DNA of 10,857 nucleotides from Saprospiraceae bacterium (GTDB taxonomy: Bacteria > Bacteroidota > Bacteroidia > Chitinophagales > Saprospiraceae): assembly GCA_007134625.1 (NCBI GenBank), contig SLKL01000162.1, forward strand, positions 1-10,857, written 5' to 3'. How positions within the stretch are numbered: position 1 is the first letter of the stretch; every line of letters starts with the position of its first letter. The position numbers and the translations under genes were made by a program. This document shows positions 1 to 7,700 of the stretch, in pieces. Under the pieces are notes generated by a model that saw nothing but the letters and a program-made list of their open reading frames with translations, did no database searches and had not been told where the DNA came from.

Positions 1-1968
1 ATTAGGCTCAATACTATTGATTTGATTGAAGAAACGGAAGGAATAAACGCTCCGGTTTATCCCTGGGAGGGAATATATCTAAGTGAAGTACCGATTGAAC
101 TGGAAGCCATACCCTATGAAGGATTTGAATTCAGTCATTGGGAGGGTCTGCCTGATTCACTAAGTGCCAAACAGACGGTGAGTCTTGAATCAGCTTTATC
201 TGCTACCGCTCATTTTTATTCTACAGGAAGACCAGAGGCAGAGATTATTTACTACTGGGTTTTTGATAATGACCTGCCGAATAATACTCCATTAACTTAT
301 GTAGAATCTACTTACGCTAAAGGCAATTTTGCAGAAATCAACTATCAATCCTGCCTGGCAGGCTATCCCTTTTCTTCAGGGCATCCCTCCTGGAGGAAAG
401 CCTCAATGGAGAGGCGAAACCGACCCACGGCCTTGAATTATTTCCCTGAAGCTAATAATGGAAGGGAATTTGAGAACGCCAATATGCGTGGACTACAAAT
501 TAAACAGCCTTTTGAAGGCAATGCCGGTGTCAATCAAATGAGCATAGAATTCTCAACAGAAGGATTTCGGAATATTGAAGTGGCTTTAGCGGTGATGGAC
601 GAGTATGCAGTGGAGGCTTTGGTTATTGATTGGGAGAAGCAGAACGCCGCAGGAACCTGGGAGGTTGTAAATATCTCAGCAGATACTTTTTATGTTTCCG
701 ATTCTTATTTGCTCTATCAAAGAGACCTGAGTAGAGTTGAAGAAATTAATGATCTGGAAGCTGTCAGAATGAATATAAACTTTATCATCGCAGACCCAAC
801 AATAGATGAGGGAGATAGAGTAACTTTCAATAATATCTCTATACTGGGCTACCCGATTGATGAAAATTTACCGGGCATAGATTCAGAACTTATACCCGAC
901 CTGCATATAGTGGAGGACAGGGGTCTTAAAACCATTCATCTTTCCAATTACTTTCAAACCGAAGGAGATCAGCGAATCAATTTTGAGGTAATTGCAGATA
1001 GGGATTTCATTGCAGAGCTAGAACAGGATCACGACAGATTATTTATTAATCCGCTTCAAACCGGGGCCTTCAATGTGATAGTACAAGCTTATGATTGGCT
1101 CACCCCGCAACGAGTAGATACCTTTACCGTAATCGTTCATCCAAAAGCTGTAATAACTGAAAATGGGGAGTACTTTTTTGGTAAATGGGGTTCTGACAGA
1201 GCTTATATGGAATATCCGGAGGGTATGTTATTTATCGAGTACAGCAGTCCTCTTGAAGCTTCAAACAACGAAAAAGCCTATCCAAATCAATATTTCCCTT
1301 ATGAGTCATTTCTGCCTTATAAGTTGATTTCTACAAATGCTATAAGGGGGCTGGAGAACGATGGGCTTTCTTTTCTAATTGAAGAAGACAGCTATTCAGG
1401 GGTGTTGTTGGCATTGAACACTATTGGAGCAAATAACCTGAGCATGACTTTTGTAGCAGAAAAATTAATGCATGGCGGGCAAATGCAAATGTTCTACAGA
1501 ACGGACGTTGGAGCAGAGTTAAATCCATTAATCATTGAAGACAAGCCAGTAATTTATCGTCCCAATGATTTTGAAACAGGAGAAAAAGTACATTTTTTCC
1601 AACTGCCTTCTTCTCTAATCGGACAAGAGTATCTGCAATTGATCTGGCTATTTAGCAATAATAGCGAAGACACTAATCATGAATTCGCTGAAATGAGGCT
1701 GGACAACATTTATATTTTCCCCACGGAAGATGAAGAAAGTGGCTCTTGTTTGAGATTATTCCCCAATCCCGCTAAAGATCAGGTATTTTTCTATACCAAT
1801 GAGCGCAGGACGGTTCAGATAATAGATAGTAAAGGTTCAGTAATCCGGCAATTTGAATCTATTACGGGAATACAATCTGTCAATTTATCCGAATTGCATG
1901 CAGGTGTATATCTATTAAAATTGGTTGGTGGAGACTCCAAATGTGTTCAACAGTTTATAAAGTATTAA
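1..1968 (+). CDS. Large type IX-secreted surface protein, C-terminal part (5' end outside window)
   Basis: The frame is open from base 1, so the gene starts upstream; a TTG at 22 is only the first start-like codon and not a convincing start. Numbered from that TTG: residues about 1-66 form a divergent InlB/Flg_new-type repeat (GFEFSHWEG, ending TAHF). Residues about 75-277 look like a beta-sandwich segment (YYWVFDNDLPN at 77, closing FNNISILGYP). Residues about 290-373 resemble an Ig/cadherin-like domain (LSNYFQ, GAFNVIVQAYD). Residues about 380-570 look like a second, similar sandwich (LALNTIG, closing RLDNIYIFP). From 576 comes a type A Por sorting domain (LRLFPNPAKD, then LHAGVYLLKL, ending FIKY). 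Known: this tail directs export through the type IX system to the cell surface. Inferred: an InlB-like repeat with this sandwich often follows a CotH-kinase domain in Bacteroidota, so the missing N-terminus may be CotH-like. The substrate is unknown. Confidence 0.85.
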   Translation: MRLNTIDLIEETEGINAPVYPWEGIYLSEVPIELEAIPYEGFEFSHWEGLPDSLSAKQTVSLESALSATAHFYSTGRPEAEIIYYWVFDNDLPNNTPLTYVESTYAKGNFAEINYQSCLAGYPFSSGHPSWRKASMERRNRPTALNYFPEANNGREFENANMRGLQIKQPFEGNAGVNQMSIEFSTEGFRNIEVALAVMDEYAVEALVIDWEKQNAAGTWEVVNISADTFYVSDSYLLYQRDLSRVEEINDLEAVRMNINFIIADPTIDEGDRVTFNNISILGYPIDENLPGIDSELIPDLHIVEDRGLKTIHLSNYFQTEGDQRINFEVIADRDFIAELEQDHDRLFINPLQTGAFNVIVQAYDWLTPQRVDTFTVIVHPKAVITENGEYFFGKWGSDRAYMEYPEGMLFIEYSSPLEASNNEKAYPNQYFPYESFLPYKLISTNAIRGLENDGLSFLIEEDSYSGVLLALNTIGANNLSMTFVAEKLMHGGQMQMFYRTDVGAELNPLIIEDKPVIYRPNDFETGEKVHFFQLPSSLIGQEYLQLIWLFSNNSEDTNHEFAEMRLDNIYIFPTEDEESGSCLRLFPNPAKDQVFFYTNERRTVQIIDSKGSVIRQFESITGIQSVNLSELHAGVYLLKLVGGDSKCVQQFIKY

Positions 1969-1979
1969 GCTGAGTTAAT
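1964..1979. repeat. Short inverted repeat at the convergent gene junction
   Basis: ATTAA, a six-base spacer GCTGAG, and TTAAT lie across the stop codon of the secreted-protein gene and the stop codon of the opposing glycosyltransferase gene. The stem is only five A/T pairs and no T-run follows, so it is at best a weak transcript end. I see no better terminator between these two genes, which are six bases apart. Confidence 0.2.
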
Positions 1980-4725
1980 TAGTCTGTTGCTCCATAAACC
2001 GGAGAATTTGTTCTGCCGTTTCCCGGTCTCCCAACTGCATGTAACAATCAGCTAATAACTGATATGCGGGTCTGAAGGATTGGTTTCTCATGATGGCATT
2101 TTCTGCCGCTTCCATGGCCTCCGGTATTTGATTTAAATTCCTTAGTGCAAGGGCTTTGTAATAATGACCTGCAAAATGATTTGATGCGTTATAAATCAAT
2201 TCTTCAGCTATTTCCAGCGTTGTGGAGAAATCACCTTCATTAAAGTAGTGTTGTACAAGTATTAACAATGCCTGCCCACTGCCCGGCATCAAAGCCAATG
2301 CCTGTTCAGCTGACTGAACTGCATCATCTCTTTGCCCAATTTGGGATTGCACCTGAGCCAACAATGTCCACATCTCCTCACTATATGGATTCACAGCAAT
2401 ATAATCAATAATGTGATTAAATGCAGCTTCCATGTCTCCCTCTCCAAAAGCCTCATATGCCCTGAAATCGTCTTTTGACAACCTTTCAACTACTGCACCA
2501 ATTGGAACACCGTCAACCAATACTTCATGCACAGTGCCTTCCGGGGGCCACAATCCTTCTCTGATTTGATAAGGATGAATTAATGATCCGTAAAAAGTGG
2601 CATAATCCCAATCCGCCATACTTTTTTCATAATATCTCGTATAAACCACCTGTACCTTATCTGCATAATCACGAAAATAGTACAGAGAAGTTCTTCTGTC
2701 ATTGGTCGCAACAATCAGAGGCTCCGGTCCATCGTGATTTTTAATTACGTTTTCAATTAACCACTCAGAAGCCTGCTGAAGACTATTCAGCGAGTAATCT
2801 GTTTCAAAATAACCATGGGCACCCTTTGTGCCCCCAATCAATTCATTAAAATACAAATACTCCAGTGGGTGGTTTTTGACAATAAAAGAAATGGGTTGAA
2901 ACATAAAAACGGGAATAGCCAGCCAAATCAGATTTTTCAACTTTTTCTTATCAAACATACGGAAAACGCCCTCCACCCCTAAAGCAGCGAGAATCACAAT
3001 AAATGGATAAACGAAAATGAAATGACGCCAGCCACCATAATGTGTATTGACAAAACCTAAAGCATAGATAATCGGCAAAACAACAGCAGTTAGTACCATT
3101 AAATACGGGAGTAGATTCTGCCTGTTTACTACCTTTTTTACTACCAAAAAAGAAAAGAAAAAACCGGCAATAATAAAGGCCGGGATGGTAATTAACATCC
3201 ATTTTCCGGTATAGTACCAAGGCATATCATTCGACCATAGCTGCTCTCCCTCAAAAATCTGACGTAAACTAACACCAAGATCGGCAGAAGCCCGCAACAC
3301 TTCCAGTGAATTGGCAATCGGTCCATCCGGCTCCAGGGCAAAGGGCCATGTAAGTACTCCGATACCGAATCCCAAAAGACAAACCAATAAAGCATTTCCC
3401 AACATGGCAAATGCCCTCTTTATATTTTTGACAACTCCCATTAAACTTCCGGCATGAATGAGATAAGCTAAACCTGTAAATGCAAGCAAATACCCCATAA
3501 CCAAAACTCCCCCACCAAGGCGTAAACTATATGCCCAGGCAATTCCCAAGGCGACCCAGATCAAATACTTCCAGTGTATTTTGGGTAAAGTTTTTAAATA
3601 GGGAATAGCGACCAAAACAAAGAAAACTACGGAAGCAGCCATGGGAATATCTCTGTGATTGTTGTAGGAATGGCCAAGAAAACGAGGTGAAATAAACAGC
3701 AAAATAAAAGTTAGTAGTGCCATCCGATACCCTCCTATTCGCAAAGCTATCAATGCTGCGAACAACATAGCCAACCAGCCCACTACTGAATTCCAGAAAT
3801 GCCGGAAACCAAAATTATCTGCCTCCAGACCTATCCACTTCTGTACAGCATATAAAATATTATCGAAAGACTGCGCATTGTAATGCTGAGGATCAATACC
3901 GGTTTGTGATACCGCTGATTTATCCTTACCAAAACTTGCGTAATAATCGTAAACATTCGAAGCCTGATCTATATACCTGTACTCATCTCCCGAAATACCT
4001 GCATTCTGACTCAAATGGGTAATCAGGAAAAAAGAAAATACTACTGTAACCAGAAATAATAATCTGTATCCCGGTGAATCAGAATACTTTAATGCACCCC
4101 CTGCTTTGAAGCTTCTAACAGGGCTTTTTACAAACCAGTTGAAAAAAGCTGACAAACGCTCCTTAGCTTTCAGCTTTGCGGGAGCTGCTGATCCTGAGTT
4201 TTCTTTTAACTGAACGAGCGCCTTGGGGAAAAATAAACGGCAGTACTCCTCAAGAGACTTTAAGGGATTAACTTCCGAAAAGTGAGTCTGTAGCTTTTCT
4301 AAATCGCCGACAGGAATTAATGCCATGCCTGCTATATAATCCTCATCGTCACCACTAATAGCAAGGCATCTTTTATTTTTCTTGTAAAATGTTTTTTCAC
4401 TTTCGAATAATACCGGAATCTGTTCGGGTTCAACTTCATCCAAATCTATAAGCAACAATGGGCTGTCATCAGAATAAGGGATGGATTTTCTCCAGTCAGA
4501 AATTAGAGATGATTTTAATGCCCCGGATTCAATTTGCTCAGGAAGCTCTTCCATCCCGGGAAAATGGTATAAAGCAGTCCCTGATTTGATGGCATCAATA
4601 CTTTTCAGGTGAGCTGATAAAGAGTCAAAATCGGCGGATTGAGAGAAAGCGATGACACTTAATTTCCTTTTTGCTTTACGGGATGGGGCACTTACTTGAT
4701 TTTTTCTCTTTTTTGGTCTCGCCAT
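1975..4725 (-). CDS. GT-C (family 39-like) membrane glycosyltransferase with unassigned N-terminal domain and C-terminal TPR tail
   Basis: The 916-residue protein has three parts. Residues 1-20 are strongly basic, and about 22-165 form a soluble alpha/beta-looking domain I cannot assign firmly. Residues about 218-616 carry roughly eleven hydrophobic helices with GT-C hallmarks: GDEYRY (acidic pair D247-E248) after the first helix, a second acidic site in NNHRDIP (D359), and GGWRHFIFVYP (R567-H568). These are followed by NHPLEYLYFNELIGG and ETDYSLNS, motifs typical of Bacteroidota GT39-like proteins. Residues about 754-914 form about four to five TPR-like helical pairs. Known: GT-C enzymes transfer sugars from polyprenyl-phosphate carriers on the outer face of the inner membrane. 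Inferred: it acts with the GT2-methyltransferase whose stop codon lies 21 bases upstream. Acceptor and sugar are unknown. ATG at 4725 starts the basic segment and fits the intergenic spacing. Confidence 0.85.
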   Translation of the reverse strand: MARPKKRKNQVSAPSRKAKRKLSVIAFSQSADFDSLSAHLKSIDAIKSGTALYHFPGMEELPEQIESGALKSSLISDWRKSIPYSDDSPLLLIDLDEVEPEQIPVLFESEKTFYKKNKRCLAISGDDEDYIAGMALIPVGDLEKLQTHFSEVNPLKSLEEYCRLFFPKALVQLKENSGSAAPAKLKAKERLSAFFNWFVKSPVRSFKAGGALKYSDSPGYRLLFLVTVVFSFFLITHLSQNAGISGDEYRYIDQASNVYDYYASFGKDKSAVSQTGIDPQHYNAQSFDNILYAVQKWIGLEADNFGFRHFWNSVVGWLAMLFAALIALRIGGYRMALLTFILLFISPRFLGHSYNNHRDIPMAASVVFFVLVAIPYLKTLPKIHWKYLIWVALGIAWAYSLRLGGGVLVMGYLLAFTGLAYLIHAGSLMGVVKNIKRAFAMLGNALLVCLLGFGIGVLTWPFALEPDGPIANSLEVLRASADLGVSLRQIFEGEQLWSNDMPWYYTGKWMLITIPAFIIAGFFFSFLVVKKVVNRQNLLPYLMVLTAVVLPIIYALGFVNTHYGGWRHFIFVYPFIVILAALGVEGVFRMFDKKKLKNLIWLAIPVFMFQPISFIVKNHPLEYLYFNELIGGTKGAHGYFETDYSLNSLQQASEWLIENVIKNHDGPEPLIVATNDRRTSLYYFRDYADKVQVVYTRYYEKSMADWDYATFYGSLIHPYQIREGLWPPEGTVHEVLVDGVPIGAVVERLSKDDFRAYEAFGEGDMEAAFNHIIDYIAVNPYSEEMWTLLAQVQSQIGQRDDAVQSAEQALALMPGSGQALLILVQHYFNEGDFSTTLEIAEELIYNASNHFAGHYYKALALRNLNQIPEAMEAAENAIMRNQSFRPAYQLLADCYMQLGDRETAEQILRFMEQQTN

Positions 4726-4746
4726 CTGTTTTTGCCTTTATGCAGA

Positions 4747-6273
4747 TTAATCTTTTAAAGATAATTCAAGCTCTTCCGCCCGCTTTTTACTTTCATTAAT
4801 GGAGTAATTCAGCATTTTCTCTACAACAGGTGTGGGCTCTAATTCCACATAAATCTGATAGGAAAACAGACGTTTACTCAAACGAATCAGCACCTTATTG
4901 CCCCATAAAAAGAAACGCGAAACCCAATTGTAACCCAGTGCCTCGGGAAAAGGGGCCGGTATTCCTTTGGATTTTTTAATGACATAGCCGGTCTGTTCAC
5001 ACATCCTGTGAAAGGTATTAAACGTAAACAAGCGCTTATGTGTCCGATCCAAAATGCCCTTTTTCCCATAATTAAAGTTCCCGAAAAACAGTTGTAATCG
5101 GGTTATGAAAAAAGCAATATTGGGGGTTGTCATAATTATTTTAGGTCGATGGGTTGGATGGAATTTCGCCCTTATATAGTCCATTAAACCCTCCGGATGA
5201 TTGACGTGTTCGATAATGTCCAGCATCATCACCACGTCTATTTTTTCCATAGGTACATCAAAATCGGGGGTATCGAGATCACTTAGATAATAATGGTCAA
5301 AATTGGGATTTTCAGGCTGTGGAAAAATATCAATTCCAGTCACTTTACAAGCCTTCTTTTTTAACTCACCCGCTATCAACCCGGTACCAGCTCCGAGGTC
5401 CAGAACTCTGCTTTCCGGCGGGCAATTCTCTAAAGCCATGGTATGCGATGAGGTATATCCCAGCTTTAGCTGATAATGGGGACTTCCATCATCTACATCG
5501 TATTCCATTTTATAAAAAATGTTCATCTTATGGAGTCTGCTCTGAATGGAGGCAATAATTACATTCCAACCGTACTTCATCCCGTTAACATGACATATTT
5601 CGTCTCCATAATAGGTCGGGATGGGTATTTCTTTTATACGCATTTTAGCGAGAAAAAGCTGTATGATAATCTGTGTATCAAAATGGAAATCATTGGAATT
5701 GCGCTCAAAAGGTAATTTTGAAAGCGCAGCTACTGAATAGGCTCTATAGCCGGAGTGAAATTCATAAAGGGATGATCCAAGAATCCAGTTTTGAAATCTC
5801 GTCAGGATAATATTACCGACAAATTTGTAATAAGGCATCCCCCCTTTCAGCGCATCTTTTTTATTGATCATACGGGAGCCGAATACAGCTTCAGACTCCT
5901 TTTTTATCAGGGGTTTTATCATTTCCTCAATCAACTCCGGCGCATATTGACCATCTCCGTGAAGGAGCACTACCGCATCAAAACCATTTTGAATAGCGTA
6001 ACGGTATCCTAATTTTTGATTTCCACCATATCCCTGATTAATAGGATTAAACAGGACTTTTAGATTCAGATCCAGATTGGCTTGCTGATACTTTTTGGCT
6101 ACCTGATAAGTTTGATCAGCAGATGAATCATCTATGATCAATATCTCATAGGGGTATTTTTTCAGAAAATCTCTTGGGATTCTATTGAGTACTTTTTCTA
6201 TGTGTTGCTCGGCATTGTAAGCAACAATAAAAATAAGGATTCTCTCGGTTTTTTGTTTTGTGTTGTTCAACAT
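4747..6273 (-). CDS. Fused GT2 glycosyltransferase / class I SAM methyltransferase
   Basis: The 508-residue fusion has a GT2 domain at about 10-245. It shows FIVAYNAE, IIDDSSADQT (48-55), NQGYGGNQ, the metal-binding HGDGQY (D107), FGSRM (131-135), FHSGYRAYS (172-180) and HFDTQIIIQ (197-205). This pattern fits dolichyl/polyprenyl-phosphate sugar synthase-like GT2 enzymes. A methyltransferase domain follows from about 265, with SAM-binding VLDLGAGTG (290-298), acidic D315 after strand two, DIIEHV (352-357) and DRTHKRLFT (409-417). I see no clear transmembrane helices, although residues 450-475 are hydrophobic and basic and may touch the membrane. Inferred: it loads a sugar onto a lipid carrier on the cytoplasmic side and methylates a sugar or lipid intermediate, feeding the downstream GT-C protein. 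The order of the two reactions and the substrates are unknown. A TATATTTG box lies 26 bases before the ATG. Confidence 0.88.
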   Translation of the reverse strand: MLNNTKQKTERILIFIVAYNAEQHIEKVLNRIPRDFLKKYPYEILIIDDSSADQTYQVAKKYQQANLDLNLKVLFNPINQGYGGNQKLGYRYAIQNGFDAVVLLHGDGQYAPELIEEMIKPLIKKESEAVFGSRMINKKDALKGGMPYYKFVGNIILTRFQNWILGSSLYEFHSGYRAYSVAALSKLPFERNSNDFHFDTQIIIQLFLAKMRIKEIPIPTYYGDEICHVNGMKYGWNVIIASIQSRLHKMNIFYKMEYDVDDGSPHYQLKLGYTSSHTMALENCPPESRVLDLGAGTGLIAGELKKKACKVTGIDIFPQPENPNFDHYYLSDLDTPDFDVPMEKIDVVMMLDIIEHVNHPEGLMDYIRAKFHPTHRPKIIMTTPNIAFFITRLQLFFGNFNYGKKGILDRTHKRLFTFNTFHRMCEQTGYVIKKSKGIPAPFPEALGYNWVSRFFLWGNKVLIRLSKRLFSYQIYVELEPTPVVEKMLNYSINESKKRAEELELSLKD

Positions 6274-6299
6274 TGTTTCAGGATTGGCCTGATGATGTA

Positions 6300-6307
6300 C
6301 AAATATA
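6300..6307 (-). promoter_or_regulatory. Possible Bacteroidota -7 box (TATATTTG) for the GT2-methyltransferase / GT-C operon
   Basis: On the minus strand TATATTTG matches the Bacteroidota primary-sigma -7 consensus TAnnTTTG and sits 26 bases upstream of the ATG at 6273. I find no clear TTG -33 element at the expected spacing, so the call rests on the single box and its position in the 119-base gap after tatA. Confidence 0.45.
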
Positions 6308-6392
6308 CGAAAAACTGTCTTTGAGTCCGAAATAAAGGGCCAAAAAAGGCACTACAGGTTTGAAAAGAGTAATTAAAAGGGTGGGAAAAAGA

Positions 6393-6626
6393 TTAATCTT
6401 CCTTTTTCTTTTCCTCTATAGGCTTTTTGTCTTCCTCTTTCATTCCCTCTTTTATCTCCTCCTCTATAGTTGCTCTTGCGCTATTGAACTCCCTGATACC
6501 TTTACCCAGGCCTCTCATGAGTTCAGGGATTTTTCTTCCACCGAAAAGCAATAGGACGATAAATAAGATAACGAATATCTCTGTACCGCCGGGAAGGAAT
6601 AAAAACATTGTTGATAAATTTATCAT
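6393..6626 (-). CDS. tatA: Twin-arginine translocase subunit TatA/TatE family
   Basis: This is a 77-residue protein of normal TatA length. It has a short periplasmic N-terminus, one transmembrane helix at about 15-28 ([16 protein letters not shown]), and the hinge [20 protein letters not shown] (about 28-47) that starts the amphipathic helix. The tail is Lys/Glu-rich and unstructured. Known: TatA oligomers form the conduit for folded proteins bearing twin-arginine signals, working with TatC, which is not in this window. Two starts are possible, ATG at 6626 or an in-frame ATG at 6608 (Met7); the second gives a more usual short N-terminus, while the first is better spaced from the TATCTTTG box. 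It sits 76 bases after the dioxygenase gene and likely has its own promoter. TatA versus TatE or TatB cannot be settled by sequence alone, but no TatB features stand out. Confidence 0.9.
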   Translation of the reverse strand: MINLSTMFLFLPGGTEIFVILFIVLLLFGGRKIPELMRGLGKGIREFNSARATIEEEIKEGMKEEDKKPIEEKKKED

Positions 6627-6647
6627 AATCTATACTTATTGTGACCA

Positions 6648-6655
6648 CAAAGATA
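6648..6655 (-). promoter_or_regulatory. Possible Bacteroidota -7 box (TATCTTTG) for tatA
   Basis: The minus strand reads TATCTTTG, an exact TAnnTTTG match, 21 bases before the tatA ATG at 6626. A near match, TACCTTCG, lies further upstream at 6692-6699 close to the end of the dioxygenase gene. No TTG -33 element is evident at the usual distance. It suggests tatA can be transcribed independently of gldB and the dioxygenase. Confidence 0.45.
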
Positions 6656-6702
6656 CAGACTTTAGCGAATTAATTTGTTTAATTATTGTCACGAAGGTAC
6701 AC

Positions 6703-7656
6703 TTATTTCTTGAGTCCTATTTCTCTGAGTCGCTCATCCAGGTATTCACCGGCTGTTATGGGCTCGTATTGTAGTGGATTTTCTTCCGAAACACAGAAAT
6801 CCAGGCAAGTGAGATCCATATCACTTCTTGGATGGAGGAAAAACGGAATAGACAATCGAGGCAAATGCCATTCTTCACGAGGAGGATTGACTACCCTGTG
6901 GGTTGTTGATTTCAGGTAATTGTTGGTTAATCTCTGCAGCATATCACCCACATTAATAACAATTTCTTCATCCTCCGGAAGTATATCCAGCCACTTGCCC
7001 TCTTTATTTAACAATTGCAAACCACCCGCAGATGCTCCTACCAAAAGTGTAATCAAATTGATGTCTTCATGCATTTCCGCTCTGATTGCAGAAGCAGGCT
7101 CTGAGGTAATAGGCGGATAGTGAATCGCCCTCAAAATACTGTTTCCATTGTGGATTTTTTCCTCAAAATAATCATTGGGCAACTCCAGATGGTCAGCTAT
7201 TGCTCTCAGCAAATGACCTCCGGCGCGCTCAAACTGCCGATACAATTCTAAACCCAATTGAGTAAATTCCGGTATCTCTTTTACCATTACATTATCGGGA
7301 TATTCACTCTTTATATCGTCTCCATCTTCAACCTCCTGACCCAATTGATAAAACTCTTTCAGGTCTCCAACTTTACTGTGCTTGGCATGCTCTTTACCAA
7401 AAGAAGTATAGCCCCGCTGACCTGCCAGACCAGGTATTTCATACTTACTTTTCAACTCGTAATTCAAAGCAAAAAATTCCTTAGCGGCTTTGTAAAAATC
7501 ATCAATCAACTTTTTAGGCACACCGTGGTTCACCACACCAACAAATCCAATGTTATGAAAAGCTTTACCCAGTTCATTTACGAATTTATTTTTTTGACTT
7601 TCATTTCCCGAGGTATAATGCCCCAGATTTACCAATGGAATCGCTCTTTTACTCAT
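6703..7656 (-). CDS. Isopenicillin-N-synthase-superfamily 2-oxoglutarate/Fe(II) dioxygenase
   Basis: The 317 residues match the family's usual length. The N-terminal DIOX_N-type half has IPLVNLG (6-12), FHNIGFVGVVNHGVP (33-47) and a RGYTSFGKEH stretch (81-90). The C-terminal double-stranded beta-helix half has RAIHYPP (176-182), the iron ligands H196 and D198 (MHEDINLITLL), the third ligand H253 (TTHRVVNPP) and the co-substrate-binding R267-x-S269 (PRLSIPFFLHP). All catalytic residues are present, so it should be active. Known: the superfamily oxidises small molecules using Fe(II), O2 and usually 2-oxoglutarate, but bacterial members cover many substrates. Nothing here identifies this one, and there is no antibiotic biosynthesis cluster, so a penicillin role is unlikely. 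It begins 44 bases after the gldB stop and may be cotranscribed with it. Confidence 0.88.
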   Translation of the reverse strand: MSKRAIPLVNLGHYTSGNESQKNKFVNELGKAFHNIGFVGVVNHGVPKKLIDDFYKAAKEFFALNYELKSKYEIPGLAGQRGYTSFGKEHAKHSKVGDLKEFYQLGQEVEDGDDIKSEYPDNVMVKEIPEFTQLGLELYRQFERAGGHLLRAIADHLELPNDYFEEKIHNGNSILRAIHYPPITSEPASAIRAEMHEDINLITLLVGASAGGLQLLNKEGKWLDILPEDEEIVINVGDMLQRLTNNYLKSTTHRVVNPPREEWHLPRLSIPFFLHPRSDMDLTCLDFCVSEENPLQYEPITAGEYLDERLREIGLKK

Positions 7657-7700
7657 CTTTATATTTTTTTATTACTGAAACAAAAATCATACCACAGCCA

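Noticed and set aside
5319..6012. Plus-strand open frames inside the GT2-methyltransferase gene
   Set aside because: They are antisense to a well-supported catalytic gene and contain no recognisable domains.
6389..6400. Perfect 12-base palindrome AAGATTAATCTT at the tatA stop codon
   Set aside because: Low-complexity AT palindrome that overlaps coding sequence; no operator context and likely chance.
6703..7656. Penicillin biosynthesis enzyme
   Set aside because: It matches only the broad isopenicillin-N-synthase-like superfamily and there are no partner biosynthesis genes; substrate is unknown.
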